From: Xanthomonas sontii
GTDB lineage: Bacteria; Pseudomonadota; Gammaproteobacteria; Xanthomonadales; Xanthomonadaceae
Length of the DNA: 64,000 nucleotides
Direction: 5' to 3'
Assembly (NCBI RefSeq): GCF_040529055.1
Contig: NZ_CP132342.1
Span: 1,486,001 to 1,550,000 of the forward strand
Positions within the stretch are counted from its first letter, which is position 1, and each line of letters opens with the position of its first letter. Shown one piece after another: positions 18,111 through 27,038 of the stretch. Below the pieces are notes generated by a model. The model made no database searches. It saw only the letters and a program-made list of their open reading frames with translations, and was not told where the DNA came from. The position numbers and the translations under genes are program-made.

Positions 18111-19049
18111 TCAGGAATAGGCGGGATGGCAGGCCAGCAGCGCGGCACCACGGGCGCCGCCGGCATCGCCGAAGCGCGGCGGCACGATCGGCGGCACCTG
18201 CACGCCGGCGAACAGGTGCGCGGCGATGGCGTCGGGCAGTTGCCGGTACAGCGGCGGGTATTGCGACAGCCCGCCGCCGAGCACGATCACGTGCGGGTCC
18301 AGCGCCAGCACCACGGCGGCCAGGCTGTGGCCGAGCAGGTCGCGGTGGATGTCCAGCGCCTGCTGCGCGCGCGCATCGCCGGCCTCGGCCAGGGCGATCG
18401 CCGCGCTGGCATCGGCGGCGTCGCTGCCGAGATGGCGCGCGATCGCCGCCACGCCGCTGCCGGACACGTAGCGCTCCACGCAGCCCTGCAGGCCGCAGCC
18501 GCAGTCCAGCAGCGGCAGGCGATGGCGCTGCAGCAGGTGCCCGGGCACGCTCCAGTGGCCCCATTCGCCGGCGATGCCGTTGCAGCCGGCGAGCAGGCGG
18601 CCCTGCACGCAGAAGCCGCCACCGGCGCCGGTGCCGAGGATGGCGCCGAACATGCTGGGGTAGCCGTCGGCGGCACCGCCGTGCGCCTCGGACAGCGCGA
18701 AGCATTGCAGGTCGTTGCCGATGCGCAGCGGACGCGGCAGCCGCGCCTGCAGATCCTGCGCCACGCACTGGCCGGTCAGCGCCGGCACGTTCGCGCTCAA
18801 CTGGCGGCCGCTGCGGCGGTCGCGCACGCCGGGCAGGGCGATGCCGAGCGGGCTGTCGTGGTGGCCGAGCGCGGCATCGGCCGCGGCCACCAGCGCCACC
18901 ACCGCCTGCAGGAAGCCGGCGTAGTCGCCCTGCGGCGTGGCCACGCGGCGCCGCCACAGCACCTGCAGCGCGGCGTCGCAGGCCACCAGTTCGATCTTGG
19001 TGCCCCCGACGTCCAGGCCGTAGCAGGTGGGCGCGCCAGGCTCAGCCAT
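18111..19049 (-). CDS. agaK: ROK-family sugar kinase, predicted GalNAc kinase AgaK
   Basis: A 312-residue ROK kinase. The ATP-binding DVGGTKIELV lies near residues 13-22, with the sugar-binding and catalytic region IGNDLQCFALSE, the GTGAGGGFCV loop, GEWGHW, and the zinc motif CGCGLQGCVERYVSG typical of N-acetylhexosamine kinases. It would use ATP to phosphorylate free GalNAc at C6 in the cytosol. A GlcNAc kinase (NagK) cannot be excluded by sequence. The GalNAc assignment rests on the neighbours. Its start overlaps the end of agaS by eight bases. Confidence 0.88.
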   Translation of the reverse strand: MAEPGAPTCYGLDVGGTKIELVACDAALQVLWRRRVATPQGDYAGFLQAVVALVAAADAALGHHDSPLGIALPGVRDRRSGRQLSANVPALTGQCVAQDLQARLPRPLRIGNDLQCFALSEAHGGAADGYPSMFGAILGTGAGGGFCVQGRLLAGCNGIAGEWGHWSVPGHLLQRHRLPLLDCGCGLQGCVERYVSGSGVAAIARHLGSDAADASAAIALAEAGDARAQQALDIHRDLLGHSLAAVVLALDPHVIVLGGGLSQYPPLYRQLPDAIAAHLFAGVQVPPIVPPRFGDAGGARGAALLACHPAYS

Positions 19050-20196
19050 GGTGGATGGTGACGCCCTGGACCACGCGGTTGACGGTGCCGTCGGGGAACG
19101 GGTTGTCTGGGGTCAGGCCGAGCGCGGCCGAACGCTGCAGTGCGAACAGTTGCGCGAAGCCCAGCCACAGCGGCGCCAGCCACGGATCGTCCAGGCCGGC
19201 GACGGCGAGCGTGTGGTCGTCGCCGGCCCCGATGTCCGCATGCGGGCCGATCGCCAGCACCTGGCCGGCCACGCCATCGCGGCGCAGTTCGTCCAGCAGG
19301 TCCTGCTCGTAGCGGCGCGCCAGCGGCTGCACGCTGCGCAACACCACCACCAGGGTGCTGCGGTCGAGCGTGGACTTGGGGCCGTGGCGGAAGCCCAGCG
19401 GCGTGTTGGCCAGCGCCAGCACGCGGCCGGCGGTGAGTTCCAGCACCTTCAGCGCGGCCTCGCGCGCCAGCGCTTCCAGCGGGCCGCTGCCGAGATAGAT
19501 CACCCGTGCGAACGGGCGCTGCGCCAGCGCCGCCACCGCGCCATCCCATTGCGCCAGGCCGCGGTCGGCCAGTTCGGCCAGCCGCTGCAGGCGCGCGCTG
19601 CGCGTTTCCCATGGCGCACGGTCGAACACGCTCAGCGCCGCCAGCAGCATGCAGGTCAGGCTGCTGGTCATGGCGAAGGCGCGATCGCAACTGGCCGGCG
19701 GCATCAGCAGGGTGCAGGTGTCGGCGCGGCCGGCGCCGCGGCGGGCCAGTTCGCCGTCGGCGTTGCAGGTGATGTCGAGGAAGCGCGCGTCGTCCACGTC
19801 GCTGCGCACGCGCTCCACCGCGGCCACGCTTTCCGGGCTGGAGCCGCTGCGCCCGAACGACACCAGCAAGGTCGGCCGCGCGCGCTGCAGGTACAGCGCC
19901 GGATGGGTCAGCAGGCTGGTGGTGTGCACCGCACGCACCTCGGCCGGCCACTGCGCATTGATCGCGTCGGCCACCATCTCGGCGATGAAGCCGGAACTGC
20001 CGGCGCCGGTGAACAGCACGCGCTGGTTCGGATCGGCGAGGCGGTCGCCGAGGAAGGCCTGCAGGCGGTCGCCGGCCCGCGCCAGGTCCTGCGCCAGGGT
20101 CCGCCACAGCGCCGGCTGCTGGGCGATCTCGCGGGCGGTATCGGCCCCGCCCAGGCGCTGCCAGGCGGATGCATCGGAAAGCGGAAGGAGGTCCAT
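19042..20196 (-). CDS. agaS: SIS-domain galactosamine-6-phosphate deaminase/isomerase AgaS
   Basis: A 384-residue protein with two SIS (sugar isomerase) domains: VLFTGAGSSGFIAEMVADAI near residues 60-80 with LLVSFGRSGSSPESVA, and VIYLGSGPLEALAREAALK in the second half with NTPLGFRHGPKS. AgaS proteins convert GalN-6-P to tagatose-6-P and ammonia. The start at 20196 is chosen because ACAGGAACC precedes it. The open frame runs 18 codons further upstream, but into the promoter region. It is the first gene of the aga operon (agaS-K-Z-R-A), divergent from the glycosidase/receptor operon. Confidence 0.91.
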   Translation of the reverse strand: MDLLPLSDASAWQRLGGADTAREIAQQPALWRTLAQDLARAGDRLQAFLGDRLADPNQRVLFTGAGSSGFIAEMVADAINAQWPAEVRAVHTTSLLTHPALYLQRARPTLLVSFGRSGSSPESVAAVERVRSDVDDARFLDITCNADGELARRGAGRADTCTLLMPPASCDRAFAMTSSLTCMLLAALSVFDRAPWETRSARLQRLAELADRGLAQWDGAVAALAQRPFARVIYLGSGPLEALAREAALKVLELTAGRVLALANTPLGFRHGPKSTLDRSTLVVVLRSVQPLARRYEQDLLDELRRDGVAGQVLAIGPHADIGAGDDHTLAVAGLDDPWLAPLWLGFAQLFALQRSAALGLTPDNPFPDGTVNRVVQGVTIHHG

Positions 20197-20221
20197 GCGG
20201 TGGTTCCTGTTGGGCCAGCGC

Positions 20222-20250
20222 ACCATCCGGCTTTTCTTTCGAAATGTCAA
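20222..20250 (-). promoter_or_regulatory. candidate promoter of the aga operon
   Basis: On the minus strand TTGACA (20250-20245) is followed after 17 bases by GATGGT (20227-20222), which would start transcription near 20215, about 19 bases before agaS. A CTTTCGAAA site lies in the spacer. The -35 is perfect and the -10 is poor. Confidence 0.5.
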
Positions 20251-20442
20251 ACATCGAAAGAAAAAAGAAAGTATTTACCTGTGCCCGATGTGTCTGCGGA
20301 TCGCCCGCCCTAAAACGAAAGATGCAGGTGGATGCGGCTATAGCAAGCCGGATCAGCCGATTCTGCCGAGCTGAAAGCAAAGTCATGCGAGGCAATATCT
20401 TTCGTTTTTCCAAAATAAATCTTGTTTTTTGCTTTCAATTTA

Positions 20443-20472
20443 TTGACATCTTTCAAATCCCTGGCCTAGAGT
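20443..20472 (+). promoter_or_regulatory. candidate promoter of the GH31-receptor-GH109 operon
   Basis: TTGACA (20443-20448) and TAGAGT (20467-20472) are separated by 18 bases. A CTTTC site (20450-20454) sits in the spacer and another (20483) near the predicted transcript start. Confidence 0.6.
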
Positions 20473-20519
20473 CGGCGCAACGCTTTCGAAACGCCCGGGG
20501 AAACGGGTTTGGGGGTCGT

Positions 20520-23500
20520 GTGGAGAACCGCGTTCGTCGCTCGTCGCTGTTGCCTGCGATCGCGCTGCCGGCCCTGCTGCTGGCGGCGGCCACCGTCGTC
20601 GCCGAGCCGGTCGGCAACCTGCGCACGGTCGCCGCCGGCACCAGCCGTGACGGCGTGCAGGGCTGGGACCTGCAGACCGACCGTGGCGTGCGCCTGCGCA
20701 TCGAGCTGCCGGCGGCGGACATCGTGCGCGTGCAGGCCGGGCGCCACGGCACGCTCACCGGCGCCGGCGACAAGGCCACGCCGATCGTGCTGCCGCAGCC
20801 CAAGGCCGCGGTGCAGGCGCAGCTGGAAGACGATGCGCAGGAGCTGCGCGTGCGCACCGACGCGCTGGTGCTGCACGTGCAGCGGCAACCGCTGCGACTG
20901 CGCCTGGAGCGGCTGGAACAGGGCCGCGCGGTCGCGCTGTGGCAGGAACTGCAGCCGCTGGACCTGGACGCCACGCAGAGCGTGCAGGTGCTGTCCTCGC
21001 AGGCCGACGAAGCCTATTACGGCGGCGGCCAGCAGAACGGGCGCTTCGAGTTCAAGGGCCGCGAACTGGAAGTGTCGTATTCCGGCGGCTGGGAGGAGGG
21101 CGATCGCCCGAGCCCGGCGCCGATGCTGCTCAGCAGCCGCGGCTGGGGCATGCTGCGCAACACCTGGAGCGACGGCAGCTACGATCTGCGCCAGCACGAC
21201 CAGGCCACGCTGCTGCACCGCGAAGACCGCTTCGACGCCTACTACTTCGTCGGCGCCGACCTGCCGGCCCTGATCGAGCGCTATACCCGGCTGACCGGCC
21301 GCCCGAGCATGCTAGCGCGCTGGTCGCTGTCCTACGGCGATGCCGATTGCTACAACGACGGCGACAACGCCAAGAAGCCCGGCACCGTGCCCGACGGCTG
21401 GCATGACGGCCCCACCGGCACCACCCCGGACGTGGTCGACAGCGTGGCGCGGCAGTACCGCGAGCACGACATGCCCGGCGGCTGGATCCTGCCCAACGAC
21501 GGCTACGGCTGCGGCTACACCAGGCTGCCGGAGACCGTGCAGGGCCTGGCCCGCTATGGCTTCCGCACCGGCCTGTGGACCGAGAACGGCGTGGACAAGA
21601 TCGCCTGGGAAGTCGGCAAGGCCGGCAGCCGCGTGCAGAAGCTGGACGTGGCCTGGACCGGCAAGGGCTACCAGTTCGCGATGGACGCCAACCACCAGGC
21701 CTACGACGGCATCCTCGCCAATTCCGATGCGCGCCCGTTCCTGTGGACGGTGATGGGCTGGGCCGGCATCCAGCGCTACGCGGTGGCCTGGACCGGCGAC
21801 CAGAGCAGCAGCTGGGACTACATCCGCTGGCACGTGCCGACCCTGATCGGCTCCGGCCTGTCCGGCATGGCCTACGCGGCCGGCGATGTGGATGCGATCT
21901 TCGGCGGCAGCGCCGAGACCTTCACCCGCGACCTGCAGTGGAAGGCCTTCACCCCGGTGCTGATGGGCATGAGCGGCTGGTCGTCGAACGCGCGCAAGCA
22001 TCCGTGGTGGTACGACGAGCCGTACCGCAGCATCAACCGCGATTACCTGAAGCTGAAAATGCGCCTGACCCCGTACATGTACGGCCTGGTGCACGACGCC
22101 GCGCAGACCGGCGCGCCGCCGGTGCGCGGGCTGATGTGGGAGGACCCGCGCGATCCGCACGCGCAGGACGAGACCTACAAGACCCAGTTCCTGCTCGGCC
22201 GCGACCTGCTGGTGGCGCCGGTATACCGCAGCCAGGCGGCCAGCCGGGGCTGGCGGCGCGACATCCATCTGCCGGCCGGCGGCTGGATCGACTACTGGGA
22301 CGGCCGCCGCGTGCAGGCCGGCGCCGACGGCCGTCAGCTCGACCGCCAGGTCGATCTGGCCACGCTGCCGCTGTTCGTGCGTGCCGGCGCGATCCTGCCG
22401 ATGTACCCGGCGATGCTGTACGACGGCGAGAAGCCGCTGGACGAGGTCACCTTCGACCTGTATCCGCAGGGGGCCTCGCAGTACACGCTGTACGAGGACG
22501 ACGGCAACACCCGCCGCTACCAGCAGGGCGAGTCCAGCACGCAGGTGGTGCGCATGCAGGCGCCGGCGCAGGGCAGCGGCCCGGTGCAGGTGTGGATCGA
22601 TCCGGTGCAAGGACGTTACGCCGGACAGCTGCCGCAGCGCCGCTATGCCTTGCGCGTGCTCGCGCGGCAGGCGCCGCGGTCGGTGCAGGTCGGCGAGCGC
22701 GCGCTGCCGACGGTCGCCGACGCCGCGGCCTTCGCCCAGGCCAGCGAAGGCTGGTACTTCGACGCCACGGAGCGCCGCGGCACCGTGCACGTGCGCACCG
22801 CCGTGCAGGACATCCGCCAGCCGCTGCAGCTGCGGCTGGACTTCCCGGTCGCCGCCGCCGCGGCCGACGACGCCTATCCGCCGGCGCCGGTGCTGGGCCG
22901 CGCGCTGCCCGCCGACAGCCTGCTGGTGGTGAACCGCCCGGCCGAGGAACCGGGGCACCCGCTGGAGAACGCCTTCGACGACGACCCGGGCACCTGGTTC
23001 CGCAGCGTGCGCAACCAGGCCGTGCGCACCGGCGCGCACGAATGGGTGATCGGTTTCGGCGAGCGCAAGATGATCGACGGCATCGAGCTGGCGCCGCGCA
23101 ACGACAAGAACTGGAAGCACGGCCAGGTGCGCGACTACGAGGTCTACCTGGGCGACAGCAATGGCGAATGGGGTGAGCCGGTGGCGCGCGGCCATCTGCG
23201 CTTGCAGGAAGGCGTGCAGCGCATCGACTTCCCGGCGCATGCCGGCCGCCTGCTGCGCTTCCGCGTGCTGAGCGTGCAGAACCCCGAGGGCGACGGCGCC
23301 GACAGCAACGATCCGATGGTCGTCGCCGCGCAGCGCCGGCCGCGCGCCTTCGACGCGCTGCAGCCGCGCGACGTCGGCCCGATCGCGCTGTCCACCTTCC
23401 ACATCCTCGAGCACCCGGCGCCGGAACGGCCGGCGCAGCAGCGCTATCTGTCCGAGCTGGCGTTGCCGGCGGCGCTGGCCGGTCGCGTGCGCGCCGACCA

Positions 23501-23882
23501 GGCCTTGCGCGGCGATGCCGGCATGCGCATGAACGGCCTGCAGTTCCGCCGCGGCCTGGGCGTGGGCGCCGACAGCCGCCTCGACCTGCGCCTGCACGGC
23601 GACTGGCGCCTGCTGCGCGCCGACCTGGGCATCGACGACGCCTGCCGCAGCGCCGGCGGCCTGCAGTTCCAGGTCTGGGGCGACGGCCGCCTGCTCTACG
23701 ACAGCGGCCTGGTCAGCGCGCCCGGCGTGGTCAAGCCGGAACTGGATATCCGCGGCCTGTCCACGCTGAGCCTGCGCACGCTCGGCGCGCAGGGTCCGCA
23801 GCCTGCCCAGGTCTGCGGCAACTGGGCCAACGCCGTGCTGATCGGTCAGGAGGGCGACACCGCCAGCTTCGTCGCCCCATGA
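20520..23882 (+). CDS. secreted GH31-family glycosidase with C-terminal carbohydrate-binding domains, predicted alpha-N-acetylgalactosaminidase
   Basis: A 1120-residue exported glycoside hydrolase. The GTG at 20520 is chosen because it is followed by a signal peptide (LLPAIALPALLLAAATVVAE) and lies after the predicted promoter. The frame stays open far upstream without biological support. The catalytic (beta/alpha)8 region has GWILPNDGYGCGYT, the probable nucleophile Asp at about residue 376 (KLDVAWTGKG) and acid/base Asp at about 427 (AWTGDQSSSWDYIRWH), and a GH31 C-terminal beta domain (VAPVYR ... LPLFVRAGAILP). An F5/8C-like discoidin domain follows (residues ~800-940), then an NPCBM-like module (ALPAALAGRVRADQ onward). 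The Aga context and these active-site sequences point to the alpha-GalNAcase branch of GH31. Substrate is inferred. Confidence 0.85.
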   Translation: MENRVRRSSLLPAIALPALLLAAATVVAEPVGNLRTVAAGTSRDGVQGWDLQTDRGVRLRIELPAADIVRVQAGRHGTLTGAGDKATPIVLPQPKAAVQAQLEDDAQELRVRTDALVLHVQRQPLRLRLERLEQGRAVALWQELQPLDLDATQSVQVLSSQADEAYYGGGQQNGRFEFKGRELEVSYSGGWEEGDRPSPAPMLLSSRGWGMLRNTWSDGSYDLRQHDQATLLHREDRFDAYYFVGADLPALIERYTRLTGRPSMLARWSLSYGDADCYNDGDNAKKPGTVPDGWHDGPTGTTPDVVDSVARQYREHDMPGGWILPNDGYGCGYTRLPETVQGLARYGFRTGLWTENGVDKIAWEVGKAGSRVQKLDVAWTGKGYQFAMDANHQAYDGILANSDARPFLWTVMGWAGIQRYAVAWTGDQSSSWDYIRWHVPTLIGSGLSGMAYAAGDVDAIFGGSAETFTRDLQWKAFTPVLMGMSGWSSNARKHPWWYDEPYRSINRDYLKLKMRLTPYMYGLVHDAAQTGAPPVRGLMWEDPRDPHAQDETYKTQFLLGRDLLVAPVYRSQAASRGWRRDIHLPAGGWIDYWDGRRVQAGADGRQLDRQVDLATLPLFVRAGAILPMYPAMLYDGEKPLDEVTFDLYPQGASQYTLYEDDGNTRRYQQGESSTQVVRMQAPAQGSGPVQVWIDPVQGRYAGQLPQRRYALRVLARQAPRSVQVGERALPTVADAAAFAQASEGWYFDATERRGTVHVRTAVQDIRQPLQLRLDFPVAAAAADDAYPPAPVLGRALPADSLLVVNRPAEEPGHPLENAFDDDPGTWFRSVRNQAVRTGAHEWVIGFGERKMIDGIELAPRNDKNWKHGQVRDYEVYLGDSNGEWGEPVARGHLRLQEGVQRIDFPAHAGRLLRFRVLSVQNPEGDGADSNDPMVVAAQRRPRAFDALQPRDVGPIALSTFHILEHPAPERPAQQRYLSELALPAALAGRVRADQALRGDAGMRMNGLQFRRGLGVGADSRLDLRLHGDWRLLRADLGIDDACRSAGGLQFQVWGDGRLLYDSGLVSAPGVVKPELDIRGLSTLSLRTLGAQGPQPAQVCGNWANAVLIGQEGDTASFVAP

Positions 23883-24001
23883 CCGCCCCGTAACACCGCT
23901 CCTCCCCCGCCTTTCCCGACTGCGGCCGCCTGGCCGTGGCCCGGGAGCGCTTTGCCCGCCGATTCCGCGTTCGCGCCGCACCCTGCCAGGAGAGAACCCC
24001 G

Positions 24002-26974
24002 ATGTTGCCCGCCCGTCACCGCCATCCCCGCTGTCGCCCGCTCGCTCCGTTGACCCTGGCCATCGCCGGTGTCCTGCTCGCCGCCCTGCAGCCCGCCGCC
24101 GCGCAGGACAGTCAGGCCGCCACCGACCTGGCCCGGGTCGAAGTCACCGGCTCCAACATCCGCCGCACCGACGTGGAGACCGCCTCGCCGGTGCAGGTGA
24201 TCAGCAAGCAGGACATCCAGGCGATGGGCGCGCGCACGCTGCTGCAGGTGCTCGACAACCTGCCCGCGGCGCGGCCGGCGCAACAGGACGCGCGCTCGCT
24301 GTTCACCGGTTCCGATGGCGCCTCGCAGGCCAATCTGCGCGGCCTCGGCGCGCAGGGCACGCTGGTGCTGTTGAACGGCCGTCGCCTGTCGTACTACGGC
24401 GCGCCGGCCGGCTTCCAGACCCAGTTCGTCAACATCGATGCGATCCCGGCCGCGGCGATCGAGCGCATGGAAGTGCTCACCGACGGCGCCTCGGCGGTGT
24501 ACGGCACCGACGCGGTGGCCGGCGTCATCAACGTGATCACCAAGCGCAACTTCCAGGGCGCGGAGATCAATTTCAGCAACGACACCTCCACCCGCATCGA
24601 CTCCTACGGCGAGCACCAGGCCAGCATCACCGCCGGCTTCGGCGACCTCACCGAGAACCGCTTCAACGTCTACGGCGCGGTCAACGTGTACCGGCGCGAT
24701 GCGATCCCGTTGCGCGACTTCTACGACAAGCGCCCGGCGCAGTACTACGTCAACAATCCCAACTACCTGACCAACCTGCGCCTGGGCGTGGGTAGCAAGC
24801 CGGGCCAGTTCAACCCGGGTAGCTACTTCGCCTTCGACCCGGTCACCGGGCGCCGCGTGCAGGAAGCCGCACCGGGCTGCCAGAACGTGCTGACCAGCGA
24901 GGCCGCCGGCCCGCGCTGCGTGTGGGAAACCTGGTTGAACAACGAGATCGACGCCGGCGCCAAGTCCGAACGCAACACCGCCTACCTCAACGGCACCTTC
25001 CTGGTCGGCGCCAGCACCGAACTGTTCGCCGAAGCCACCTACACCGACATCGACCTGCGCGCCAACGGCGGCACCCCACGCGCGTTCAACACCACCACCG
25101 GCAACCCCACCAGCTGGTTCTCCCGCAACACCGGCAACACCGTCAACCAGTTCCTGTATCCGTTCCTCGGGCCCAACAACGAGTACAACCATGCCAGCCC
25201 GCAGTTGAAGGCGATGATGGGCGGCGTGGTCGGCCTGCAGTACCTGCTGCAGGACGCCGGTCCCGACTACTTCGGCCAGCGCAACACCGACAAGAGCTAC
25301 CGCGTGCTCGGTGGCGCGCGCGGCAGCTTCGGCGACTGGAACTGGGAAACCGCCTTCGCCACCGCCGGCACCCACTCGGTCACCTACCAGACCGTCAACG
25401 TCAACGTGAAAGGCTTCGAGAAGGCGTTCGGCCCGTTCACCATCGACCCGGGCACCGGCCGGGTGATCATCTCCGACCACCCGGCGTACAGGTTCGGCGA
25501 GATCAGCGCCGCCAACGCTGCGCTGATCCGCGAAGCATTCCCCACCTTCGACATCGAATCGTGGACGCGCCTGCACACCCTCGACGGCAAGATCGAAGGC
25601 CCGTTGTTCCAGCTGCCGGCCGGCGAGATGCGCGCCGCGTTCGGCTTCAACGCCAGCCGCGAGACCTTCTACACCCCCGGCAACCCGGACGCGGCCAACG
25701 GCCTGATCACCCAGCAGGGCGGCTCCTGGTTCGATGGCAAGCGCAACACCTATGCGCTGTTCGCCGAGACCGTCGCGCCGATCACCGACAAGCTGGAACT
25801 CGACGCCGCGTTGCGCGCCGACAAATACCCGAACTTCAGCACCAACCTGGCGCCCAAGGTCGGCTTCAAGTACCAGGCCTTCGAGCAACTGTTGCTGCGC
25901 GGCACCTATTCCACCGGCTTCCGCGCGCCCAGCCTGGCCGAGTCCGGCAGCGGCGGCGTCTATGCGCAGCTGGGCGGCTATCGCGACGAGGTGCGCTGCG
26001 GCGAGACCAACGCCATCGCCAACCTGCTGCTGCAGTCGCGCCGCAGCGGCGACGTGGATCTGGGCAAGAGCCTGCTCAATGCCGACTGCAGCCGCACCGT
26101 GGCGCGCATGACCCAGCCGAACCCGGACCTGAAGCCGGAGAAGGCCAAGATCGCCACGCTCGGCTTCGTCTACGAGCCGGCCAACTGGCTGTCGGTCTCG
26201 GCCGACTACTGGTTCATCTATCGCGACAACGAGATCGTCGCCCCGGACTACCGCCGCGCCGGCGACATCACCGCCATGACCCGCTCGCCGATCACCGACA
26301 GCGACCGCGCCAACCTCGCCCAGCTGGCGGCGATGTGCGCCGACCCGGCCAGCGGCGTGGCCTGCCCGGGCACGCTGCCAGGCTACAGCGTGGGCAATGT
26401 CGCCAGTGTGGTCGGGCAGTACCGCAACCGCGGCAAGACCCTGGTCGACGGCTTCGACATCGACGCGCGCAGCCGCTTCTCGCTCGGCCAGTGGGGCGGG
26501 CTGAACATCGGCCTGGCCGCCACCATCGCCAACCGCAACCGCTTCTACATGGACCAGGACAGCGGCTGGTACTACGGCGACGTGGTCGGCTACTACAACA
26601 ACCCGCGCCTGCGCGCCACGCTCAACGCCGACTGGACCTACCGCCAGGTCACCACCAGCATGTTCGTCAACTACGTCGGCGGCACCAAGTGGGCCACCGA
26701 CCGGATCGACGCCGAGGACAACAACCCGCAGACCTGCACCGCCGGCTACCTCAAGCTGCAGCCGAGCAAATGCGATGGCGCGCCGTCGTGGTGGACCGCC
26801 AACCTCAGCGTCACCTGGCGCCCGGACGACGCCTGGAACCTGAGCTTCACCGTCAAGAACCTGTTCGACCGCCTGCCGTTCTACGATCCGAACAGCTTCC
26901 TGGGCGATTCCAGCGACTACGCCACCATCTTCGGCCGCGGCTACAGCGTGACCATCGGCTACCGCTTCAAGTGA
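24002..26974 (+). CDS. TonB-dependent outer-membrane receptor, predicted GalNAc-glycan transporter
   Basis: A 990-residue TonB-dependent receptor. The ATG at 24002 is chosen because CCAGGAGAG precedes it and a signal peptide follows (cleavage near PAAAQ/DSQ). A TonB-box-like LARVEVTGSNIRRTD occurs near residue 40. The plug domain has SPVQVISKQDIQAMG, LRGLGAQGTLVLLNGRR and IERMEVLTDGASAVYGTDAV, and a 22-strand barrel ends in YSVTIGYRFK with a C-terminal aromatic-Lys end. It lies 119 bases after the GH31 gene and 64 bases before the GH109 gene. It most likely brings GalNAc or small glycans released by those enzymes across the outer membrane, as in Xanthomonas carbohydrate utilisation (CUT) loci. 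Confidence 0.93.
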   Translation: MLPARHRHPRCRPLAPLTLAIAGVLLAALQPAAAQDSQAATDLARVEVTGSNIRRTDVETASPVQVISKQDIQAMGARTLLQVLDNLPAARPAQQDARSLFTGSDGASQANLRGLGAQGTLVLLNGRRLSYYGAPAGFQTQFVNIDAIPAAAIERMEVLTDGASAVYGTDAVAGVINVITKRNFQGAEINFSNDTSTRIDSYGEHQASITAGFGDLTENRFNVYGAVNVYRRDAIPLRDFYDKRPAQYYVNNPNYLTNLRLGVGSKPGQFNPGSYFAFDPVTGRRVQEAAPGCQNVLTSEAAGPRCVWETWLNNEIDAGAKSERNTAYLNGTFLVGASTELFAEATYTDIDLRANGGTPRAFNTTTGNPTSWFSRNTGNTVNQFLYPFLGPNNEYNHASPQLKAMMGGVVGLQYLLQDAGPDYFGQRNTDKSYRVLGGARGSFGDWNWETAFATAGTHSVTYQTVNVNVKGFEKAFGPFTIDPGTGRVIISDHPAYRFGEISAANAALIREAFPTFDIESWTRLHTLDGKIEGPLFQLPAGEMRAAFGFNASRETFYTPGNPDAANGLITQQGGSWFDGKRNTYALFAETVAPITDKLELDAALRADKYPNFSTNLAPKVGFKYQAFEQLLLRGTYSTGFRAPSLAESGSGGVYAQLGGYRDEVRCGETNAIANLLLQSRRSGDVDLGKSLLNADCSRTVARMTQPNPDLKPEKAKIATLGFVYEPANWLSVSADYWFIYRDNEIVAPDYRRAGDITAMTRSPITDSDRANLAQLAAMCADPASGVACPGTLPGYSVGNVASVVGQYRNRGKTLVDGFDIDARSRFSLGQWGGLNIGLAATIANRNRFYMDQDSGWYYGDVVGYYNNPRLRATLNADWTYRQVTTSMFVNYVGGTKWATDRIDAEDNNPQTCTAGYLKLQPSKCDGAPSWWTANLSVTWRPDDAWNLSFTVKNLFDRLPFYDPNSFLGDSSDYATIFGRGYSVTIGYRFK

Positions 26975-27038
26975 GCGCACCTGCAGCAGCATGCGTGCCG
27001 GCCGACGCCGGCGCGCATCCAAAAGGAGACCGCACATC

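Larger units (their letters stand above)
20221..20490. promoter_or_regulatory. divergent operator region with nine CTTTC/GAAAG sites (predicted AgaR sites)
   Basis: This AT-rich stretch between the two operons contains CTTTC at 20236, 20399, 20432, 20450 and 20483, and GAAAG at 20256, 20267, 20317 and 20373. Two copies extend to CTTTCGAAA (20236 and 20483). CTTTC in multiple copies is the published core of AgaR operators in Proteobacteria. Chance would give well under one site in 270 bases of DNA with this genome's GC content. Sites lie between the -35 and -10 of both predicted promoters, which suits repression. Confidence 0.8.

Noticed and set aside
18111..19049. Annotation as a glucokinase or GlcNAc kinase only
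   Set aside because: Sequence alone allows NagK, but the operon contains AgaS, AgaZ and AgaR-type genes and CTTTC operator clusters, so GalNAc kinase is the better reading.
20169..20519. Extension of the GH31 reading frame upstream of the GTG at 20520
   Set aside because: The frame is open but crosses the AT-rich promoter and operator region, has no signal peptide at its N-terminus, and would place the coding start before the predicted promoter.
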